This document shows positions 17,663 to 26,300 of a stretch of DNA of 64,000 nucleotides, in pieces. How positions within the stretch are numbered: position 1 is the stretch's first letter; every line of letters starts with the position of its first letter. Source of the DNA: JBIKWM01 sp044356305 (GTDB lineage: Bacteria; Bacteroidota; Bacteroidia; UBA10329); the NCBI GenBank assembly GCA_044356305.1, contig JBIKWM010000003.1, positions 131,899 to 195,898 on the forward strand, read 5' to 3'. The notes under the pieces are model-generated. The model did not search any database and had not been told where the DNA came from. It was given only the letters and a program-made list of their open reading frames with translations. A program made the translations under genes and the position numbers.

Positions 17663-19241
17663 TTTCCATAGGCGTGCGGTGTACTGGGGCTCCATCCTTT
17701 TGGCGGTGGGATTGCCACTGTCCACAGTGCTAATGAGCATCGGGCAGTTCTTACTGGCCGGCAACTGGTTGCTCGAAAGGCGGTATGTAGAGCGGGTCGG
17801 GGTCTTGAAAGGCAATTGGATCGCTCTCGGTCTCATGTCTATGTGGGCCGTTCACATCATCTGGCTCATCCCGAGCACCGACCTCGGATATGGTTGGCAC
17901 GATGCCCAGATGAAGCTCCCCTTGCTGCTGCTGCCTTTGTTTTTTTTCACATCAGCGCAGTTGAAGAAACAGGAGGCCAATGAGGTTCTATGGATGTTTG
18001 TCGTGGCCTGTGCTGCAGGGGCCTTGGCTGGTGCAGCCGATTTCTATGGGTTCCATGCTCAGGTGATGACCGATAGACGCGAGCTTTCGCTGTTTACCTC
18101 GCATATCCGATTCAGCCTGATGCTATGCGTTGCGATTGCTTTTGCGGCCCATCAGTTATATCTCAATATGGAGAAATGGCCTGTTGTGGTGAAAGGGGTG
18201 GTGATAGCGACAACTGCATGGCTGTTCTGGTTCCTGGTACTTCTCGAATCGTTCAATGGCTATCTCGCTTTTGCAGGAATGTTCGCTGCGGTTGCCATCT
18301 GGGGCATGGTGCATGTTCGCGAACTGGTTATCAGACGCATCTGGTTCGCATCTGTGGCTTTGGCTATTGTCGCCAGCATAGTGTATCTGGCCAATATCGC
18401 CAGACAGCATTTCGAGTCTGTACCTATCAATTGGGACCTAGTGCCTCATTTCACTGCCAACGGCCGTCCCTACAGTTTCAGGTGTGACGAACCACAGCGC
18501 GAGAACGGTCACAGAGTTTGGTTTTTCATTTCGATGGAGGAACTGGAACAGCAATGGCCAAGGCGAAGCATCTTTCCCATTGACAGTGCAGACCGCAAAG
18601 GCCAACCTATCTGTCATACCTTGATCCGATACCTCACATCGCTTGGGTTACCTAAGGATTCTGTGGCCGTTCATGGTCTCTCGGCCAACGATGTGTGTGC
18701 CATCGAGAATGGGGTGACCAACTACCGTTTCAGGAAAACATGGGGTGTAGAGCGAAGGTTTGATGAGGCCTTGTGGGAGGTGGAGAATTACTTGATCACT
18801 GGCCGCCCAGGCAACTCGTCCATGATTCAGAGATTGGTGCATGCACGTGCAGGTTGGGCCATATTTCTTGATAATTGGCTCTTTGGTACCGGCACAGGCG
18901 ATGTGAAGACCGCCTTTACCACATATTACCGTACTCATAGTACGGGTCTTGAGCAGCGGTTTTGGGCTCGTACGCATAACCAGCTGCTAACGTTCCTTCT
19001 CACTTTCGGCATTGCTGGCGGTATATGGTGCATCTTGACGCTTGTTCTGCCTTTGGCCCTGAATAGGCGGAGCGTACTATTTGTAGCTGTTTGGACTGTG
19101 GCTACCATTAGTATGTTCGGAGATGATACGCTCGAGACACAGGCTGGTGCCACCTTCGTGGCATTCTTCTTCACTTTCCTTTCAATGTATATGATCGAAG
19201 GAAAGAACATCAGAGGGGGAAGGGCTGAGAAATCGGATTGA
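17649..19241 (+). CDS. O-antigen ligase/polymerase-like membrane protein with large extracytoplasmic insert
   Basis: A 530-residue polytopic membrane protein of the same superfamily as its upstream neighbour. Conserved parts are MIQRLVHARAGWAIFLDNWLFGTGTG and THNQLLTFLLTFGIAGG, the arginine/histidine-bearing loop and helix of Wzy_C ligases. It differs in a hydrophilic stretch of about 140 residues (roughly 255-400) between mid-protein helices, predicted to lie on the periplasmic side and containing several cysteines. Two such proteins in an overlapping pair suggest division of labour, for example polymerase and ligase (inference). A terminator hairpin follows. Confidence 0.75.
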   Translation: MPSPDFHRRAVYWGSILLAVGLPLSTVLMSIGQFLLAGNWLLERRYVERVGVLKGNWIALGLMSMWAVHIIWLIPSTDLGYGWHDAQMKLPLLLLPLFFFTSAQLKKQEANEVLWMFVVACAAGALAGAADFYGFHAQVMTDRRELSLFTSHIRFSLMLCVAIAFAAHQLYLNMEKWPVVVKGVVIATTAWLFWFLVLLESFNGYLAFAGMFAAVAIWGMVHVRELVIRRIWFASVALAIVASIVYLANIARQHFESVPINWDLVPHFTANGRPYSFRCDEPQRENGHRVWFFISMEELEQQWPRRSIFPIDSADRKGQPICHTLIRYLTSLGLPKDSVAVHGLSANDVCAIENGVTNYRFRKTWGVERRFDEALWEVENYLITGRPGNSSMIQRLVHARAGWAIFLDNWLFGTGTGDVKTAFTTYYRTHSTGLEQRFWARTHNQLLTFLLTFGIAGGIWCILTLVLPLALNRRSVLFVAVWTVATISMFGDDTLETQAGATFVAFFFTFLSMYMIEGKNIRGGRAEKSD

Positions 19242-19300
19242 GCAGACTGGATTTGGAAGTGGCCAAATCTGATTTAAGCCAGCCAAAGAGATAATTGATA

Positions 19301-19345
19301 AATTGAAAGGGCCGCAAGTAGTCTTGCAGCCCTTTCAATTCTTAT
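19301..19345. terminator. Bidirectional terminator between convergent genes
   Basis: AATTGAAAGGGC-C-GCAAG pairs with CTTGC-A-GCCCTTTCAATT around a 4-nt loop, with one mismatch in a stem of about 18 bp. AT-rich flanks on both sides suit termination of the ligase operon (plus) and the adhesin operon (minus). Confidence 0.8.
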
Positions 19346-19355
19346 AAAAGTCGAT

Positions 19356-20321
19356 TTACTTCGCTTCAGGCGCAGTCTCAGCTGGTGTGGCTGATTCCGC
19401 TGCATCAGCTCCGTCTTTGCTCTTCTTCTTTATTGCTTTGAATCGAACCCCGATCATGATCTCATGACTGCCACCGCTGTAGTTTATCAGGCTGGTGGTG
19501 TTGTAGTCGTAGGCATAGGCAGCCATCAACCATCCTTTATACAAGGTACCGACCATCATGCTGATAGCATCGCCATGACGGTAGGTGGCACCGAGCCACA
19601 CCATGTCGTTGTACATGAACTTGGCCCCAATGTCAAATTGCAATGGGGTCGGGTTCACATATTTCAATAAGGCATTTGGGGTAATGGCAAATTTGCCTAC
19701 TCTGAAGGTGTATCCTCCCATTAACATGTAGTGGCGGGCCAAACCGCTCCTTACAGGGTCCTGATTCTCGAGGAATTTCAGCTCATTGCCGATAAGCTGC
19801 GGGAAGGAGAATCCGACATTGAAATTTTTATGTACCAGATTGAGCCCGAAGGTCATGTCTGCAGTGTAGACCGTCATCATTGCCGGGGGAAGAACCGGAT
19901 CTCCATTCTGATACAATGTGATCTTGGTGCCGTCTATATTGTATTGCAACAGCCCCAGACTCAGACCCATTCCCAATTTAAGGCTTTTGCTCAGTTTGAG
20001 GTGATAGGCGTACGACACATAGATGCCGTTTCGGCTGGTCGGGCCTGTCACATCAGAGAAGATGGCACCTCCGAGGCCCATTTTCAACGATTGCAATGGT
20101 CCATGTACCGAAAGGGCAAATGTGCGCGGTGCGTCATTTATCCCCACCCAGTTGAATCTGCTTGTTGACTTCACTTCAAAGTAATCATGCATGCCGGTCA
20201 CGGCCGGGTTGAGCAGATAGTCATTGATCATGTACTGGCTGTACTGCGGTATTTGCTGCGCAAAGGCAGCTCCCGAGAACAGGCCGAGCACAGTGGCGGC
20301 TATGATGGTGGTCTTTCTCAT
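19356..20321 (-). CDS. PorP/SprF-family type IX secretion membrane protein
   Basis: An outer-membrane protein of 321 residues with signal peptide (MRKTTIIAATVLGLFSGAAFA) and the family opening QQIPQYSQYMINDYLLNPAVTG. The rest is a series of amphipathic beta strands ending in VGVRFK-like strands and a short charged tail rich in Ala, Glu and Lys. In Flavobacterium johnsoniae SprF is needed for export or anchoring of its adjacent partner SprB. This gene starts only 5 nt after the stop of the SprB-repeat adhesin and is surely in its operon, so it is very likely the dedicated partner of that adhesin. Confidence 0.93.
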   Translation of the reverse strand: MRKTTIIAATVLGLFSGAAFAQQIPQYSQYMINDYLLNPAVTGMHDYFEVKSTSRFNWVGINDAPRTFALSVHGPLQSLKMGLGGAIFSDVTGPTSRNGIYVSYAYHLKLSKSLKLGMGLSLGLLQYNIDGTKITLYQNGDPVLPPAMMTVYTADMTFGLNLVHKNFNVGFSFPQLIGNELKFLENQDPVRSGLARHYMLMGGYTFRVGKFAITPNALLKYVNPTPLQFDIGAKFMYNDMVWLGATYRHGDAISMMVGTLYKGWLMAAYAYDYNTTSLINYSGGSHEIMIGVRFKAIKKKSKDGADAAESATPAETAPEAK

Positions 20322-20326
20322 GTTGC

Positions 20327-23300
20327 TCAGCGTACAAGGGTCAGAGGTCCGGTGTAAGGCTCTTCAAAAAGATTGGAGTGGATCACATAGTAGTACGTGC
20401 CGACAGGCAGATCATTGCCGTTGTACTTACCGTCCCATGGCACAGGGTAACCTTCAGGGCTTTGGAAAAGCATCTGCCCCCATCTATTATAAATCTCCAC
20501 TATGGCATCAGGGAAGAAATTGATGTTGTCAATCAGCCAAGTGTCGTTGATGCCGTCACCATTGGGTGTAATACCATCAGGGAAGATGATACCAGGTATG
20601 ACCTCAATCCTGATAGAGTCTATGCTCGCGCAGCCGAATTCATCTGTTACAGTGACTATGTAAGTTGTAGTCACTTCAGGCGTTGCGAGCGGATTGGTTA
20701 TGCTCGGGTCCGACAGGCCATCTGAAGGCGTCCAGTTATACACCCAGTTCGGATTGACGATGCCGTTAGCATTCAGAGGCACACTGCCACCAGATGGGAT
20801 GACAATGTCGGCACCAGCATCAACCTGCGGTACTGGCAAAACTGTGACAAGCACAGAATCAACATCAACGCAGTTACCGATTGTCACAGTAAGGTAGTAT
20901 GTGATTGTATCGCTCGGAGTGCTTATGGGACTTGCAATGTTCACATCGCTCAGATCTGTAGCCGGAGACCACAGATAAGTGCCACCGCCATTGCCTTGAA
21001 GAACAATTGGAGTGTATTGGCATACAGTTACATCCTGACCGGCTTCTGCATTAATCTCTATCAGCGCTGCAATGGTATAATTGGCTGTGTGCGAACATCC
21101 AGTGGCATCTGTAACTGTCACTGTGTATGGTCCGGAAAGAACATCCGTCAGGTCTTCTGTATTGAAACCGCCAGGTTGCCAGCTGTAGGTATATGCACCA
21201 GTTCCACCCGCCACAGTCAGATTCAATGAACCGTTGGCCACATTGCTACATGTTGAGGCCTGTGTAGTCGCATTGCTCACAATAGGTGGTGGCCCACTGA
21301 TACTGACATTCGCTTGGGCACTACATCCGTTAGCATCTGTAACTGTAACTGAATAGTTGCCTACACAAAGGTTGACTGCAGGGTTGGTGCTTTGGTTGTT
21401 GGCAGTCCATACAAAACTATATGGGGCCGTTCCACCAACCGGGAAGGCAGTGGCTGTGCCATCGCAAAGATCTCCGCAGCTAACGTCCTGTCCTGTGGCA
21501 GTGGCAGTGAGTAGAGCGGGTTGTGTAATTGTCACCTGTACTTGGAATGAACAGGCTGGTGACTGAGAATCAGTCACAGTGACCGTATAGGTGCCAGGAC
21601 ACAGGTTCGTTGCAGTCTGGCCGGTCTGATTCAGTTGATCGTTCCACTGATAGGTGTAAGGACCTACTCCACCTGTGGCGAGAGCAGTAGCGGTTCCATC
21701 ACAGGCACCGAAACAAGTTACCTGAGTCACTACAGGCACTGTTGCTGAAAGTGCTTGGCTATCGTCAATTACTGTCTGGGCTGTGGCGGTACATCCAATT
21801 CCGTCAGTGACTGTCACAATATAAGTGTTCACGCAAAGGTTGATAGCAGTTGGGGTGGTCTGTCCGCCTGGGTTCCAAGAGTAGGTATAAGGTGGGGTCC
21901 CACCACCGGCTGTAACAGTGGATGTACCCGTGCAAGCGCCATCGCAAAGCACACCGACCGTTGCGGTGATCTGAGCGGTAAGAACAGGTGGTTCTGTGAG
22001 TGTGAACTGAACATTGTCAATGCATCCGTTTGCATCAGTCACCGCCACAGTGTAAGAACCCGCGCACAGGTTACTGATTGAAGGAGTAATCTGCAATGTT
22101 GACCAAAGGATGCCAAATGGACCTGTGCCGCCAGAGATGTTTACAGTGGCAGTTCCATCACACACACCACCGCAACTTGGGTTGGTCACTGAGACAGTGA
22201 CATCAAGGACCGGAGGCTCTGTTATCGTGACAGAAGCTGTGGTTGTACACCCATTTGCATCGGTCACAGTGCAGATAAACGTACCGGCACAGAGGTTCGA
22301 TGCTGTCGGAGTAGTCTGACCCAATGGGTCATTCCATAGGTAGGTGTAGGGGGCTGTCCCTCCGACAGGTATAACCGTGGCGGTTCCGTTGCACTGGCCT
22401 CCGCAAATGATGTCTGTTCCTGTTGCCGAAGCTGTAAGAACCGGTGGCTCAGTGATAGTAACAGTACCCGTTCCCGTGCAGCCGTTACCATCCGTCACTG
22501 TCACAGAATATGTTCCTGGACACAGATTGCTGACTGTTGCAGTAGTCACTCCAGCTGGGTTTGACCATGCAAATGTGTAAGGACCACCGGTACCTCCGTT
22601 GGCAACGGCTGTGATTGTTCCATCACAGGCTCCGTTGCATTGCACGTTGGTCGCATTCATGGTAACCGTCACCGGCAATGGTTCGGTGATTGTGAATGTC
22701 TGTGTCCCTGTACAGCCATTTGCATCGGTTCCAGTTACCGAGTAGGTGCCTGCGCACAGGTTGCTCACTGATGTACCGGTCGGGTTGCCAGGCGTTGTCC
22801 ACACAAATGTGTAAGGGCCTGTTCCGCCTGTGGCACTCGCTGAGGCTGACCCATCGCAAGTGCCTCCGCAACTTGCAGGAGTGGCATTCACCAACACATT
22901 CAATTGGGTTGGCTGTGTTATTGTGACTGTAACTGATTGCGTACAGCCCGAAGCATCTGTAACTGTAGCCGTATAGGTGCCTGCACAGAGGTTGTTTGCT
23001 GTGGCCTGATTTCCACCACCCGCTGTCCATGAATAGGTATAGGGCAAGTTGCCTCCCGATGCTACAACAGTAGCAATACCCGTGCACTGACCTCCACAGA
23101 ATACATTCTGGACGAAGGAGGTACTCAAGGCAAGAGGTGCAGGTGCCGTCAAAGTAGCTGTAGCTACCGTTGCACAGCCTGCGGCATCGGTTACCACCGC
23201 TGTGTAGGTGCCAGCGCATACGTTGTTAATTATCGTGCCCGACTGTCCGCCTGGTTGCCAGATGACCGTATAAGGAGGGGTTCCACCGCTGTTGGCAACG

Positions 23301-26300
23301 CTAACGGAACCATCACAATTAGTACTACATGTCGGGTCTACACCGATGATGTTCGCCGTTGGCCCATTGATGCTGTTTACAGGGATAACCTGTGTCACAG
23401 AGCACCCAGAGGCATCGGTAATGGTCACAGTGTAGGCTCCAGCACATAGATTGGTTAGCGTAAGTGCTGTTGAACCATTTGACCATGAGACACTATATGG
23501 AGCTACGCCACCGCTCGGAGCAATGGTTATGGCTCCGTTACAGACTCCACAGGCGGTTGAAGTTGAAACGGCATTGGCAAGAATCTCGGTAGGCCCACCA
23601 ACCGTAACGGGTTGATTGAATATGCAACCATCGGCATCAACGATCTGGGCGAAGTAGTTGCCTGCACAAACGTTGCTCACCGATGCTGTGGTCTGTCCAC
23701 CTGCCACCCACAGGAAAGTATAAGGGGCAGTGCCACCAACTGGATTGCTCACTGAGGCAGTGCCATCGCATTCCCCGAAACAACTCTCTGGTGTGGTGTT
23801 AACGGTTGCAGAGGTCGGACCACCAATGCTATTGATCGCCACGTTGTTCAGGCTGACACATCCATTGGCATCGGTAACTTCAACAGAGATAACACCAGCA
23901 CAAAGTCCAGAGATGTTCTGTGTAGTCTGGCCTGTACTCCAGACCAAGGAATATGGCACAACACCGCCAGATGGCGATGCAGATGCGGTTCCGTTACACA
24001 CACCGCAATCTGATGAAGTGCTGGTGGTGGCTACTACAATTGGAGTAGGCTCTCCAATAGTGGCATTAACACTTCCGATGCACCCATTTGCATCTATCAC
24101 CTGAACCGAGTAGTTGCCCGGACAGAGGTTTATAGCCGCAGCAGTAGACTGGTTTGCCGGATCATTCCATAGGAAGGTGTATCCTGGGGTGCCGCCCGAT
24201 GGCACAACGGTTGCCGACCCGTTGCAATCACCATTACATCCCACATTAACAACAGTCACAGTACCCGTCACACTCTGTGGTTGACCAAGAACGATGGTCT
24301 GAGTGGCGGTACACCCATTGGCATCAGTGACAGTTACTATGAAGGTTCCTGCGCACAACCCGGTGGCTGTGGCAGTTGTCTGAGCGAGAGGATCATCCCA
24401 CAAGAATGTGTATGGCCCGGTTCCACCCGTCACAGTTGCGGTTGCAGCCCCATCGCATGTGCCGCTACATGTTGGTTGAGTAGGAGTGATTGTCACATCG
24501 ATAGGTAGTGGGTCTGAAATCGTCACTGCCTGGGTGCTCGAGCAACCATTGGCATCGGTGGCAGTAACAGTATAGGTGCCTGCGCACAAATTTGTGATGT
24601 TCGGCCCAGCCCCTATGTTCGGAGTCCATGTGTAGGTCAGAGGAAGGGTGCCACCTGCTGCGACAACTGAAGCTGTTCCTGTGCAAGTGCCAGGACATAG
24701 GTTATCCAAAGAGGTGGCGGTAGAGAAGACAATAGCATCAGGTTCAGTGATAACTGCTTGAACAGCAGTCACACATCCGTTCGCATCAGTCACTGTTGCA
24801 GTATAGGTTCCTGCGCACAAGGCTGAGGCAGTAGTGCCGCTTTGCCCATTGCTCCATTGAGTGGTGAAGGGGGCGGATCCGGTTATGGTCAGTGTCGCAG
24901 TGCCTGTGCACGGATTCGAACATGAAGAATTGGATGATGCCACTGTGACATTGGGGCCACCTTCGCTTCCTACTCCGATGGTCTGGATTCCGGTGCAACC
25001 GTTTGCATCGGTAATCGTAACAGTGTATTGCCCAGCACAGAGGTTCGAAAGATTCTGTGTGATGGCACCAGTGCTCCACGAGAATGTGTAAGGCCCTGTG
25101 CCACCGGTAGGAGCTGTTGTGATGCTGCCATCGCACTGCCCGCAGGTAGCAGGAACAACCACCTGATTCGATTCAATCTCGGTGGGACCATCGATATTCA
25201 CATTGCGAGAGAAACTGCAACCGTTGGCATCTGTTATCTGTACTTGATACTGCCCGGCACATAGCCCGGAAACGGTCTGGGTGGTTTCACCGCCTGAAAC
25301 CCAAATATATGTATAAGGGGCAGTACCTCCCAGTGGGTTCACTGTTACCGAACCGTCACAGACACCGAAGCAGGTAACATCAGTAACATTAACTGGGGCC
25401 GATGTAGGACCCCCAGTACTGCTGATGGTCACATTTGTGCTGTTGGTACAACCCGCAGCGTTGGTAACCGTGACCGTGTATATGCCCGCACAAAGACCAC
25501 TTACTGTGCCTGTGGTCTGACCGGTGCTCCACAGGAAACTGAAAGGCCCACCGCCTCCGGCTACAGTGACAGTACCTGTGCCATCGCATTGGCCGCATGT
25601 GGCCGGAGTGCTCGTCCTATTAAGGGTAAAGTTGTTAGGCTCAGTAATAGTCACCGAGGTTGAAGCGGTGCAACCGTTAGCATCGGTCACTTGCACATTA
25701 TAGGTGCCTGGGCATAGATTGGTTGCAGTGGCAGTGGTCTGTCCCAAAGAATCATCCCACACAAAGCTGTAAGGAGTGGTGCCATTTGCTGGGGTAACAG
25801 TTGCGGTGCCGTTACAGAGGCCGTTGCAGGTGACATTAGTTGAGGTGGCCGAGGCTGTGATTGTATTGCCCGCTCCCACCGTTGCTGTAGCTGTTGCGGT
25901 ACAGCCGTTGGCATCAGTCACAGTTGCTGTGACAGCACCTGGGCATAGGTTGATAGCGGTTGATGTCGTCTGTGAGGCAGGGTCGTTCCAACTGAATGTG
26001 AATGGCAAAGTGCCTCCTGAAGGAACAACGGAAACAAGTCCATCGCAATTGCCCAAGCACTGTTCATCAATCACAATAGCAATGCTCAGGGTGATTGCTG
26101 CAGGCTCGCTGATTGTAACTGTTTGGGTCGAAACACATCCATTGGCATCAGTCACGTCTAATGAAAACGTTCCAGCGCAGAGTCCTGATGCAGTGGCCGT
26201 GGTCTGTGCAGCAGGGTCATTCCAAAGAAATGAGAAGGGTGCCGTGCCACCGGTTAGAGTTGCTGTGGCCGTTGCATCGCAGGCACCGTTGCAACTGATC

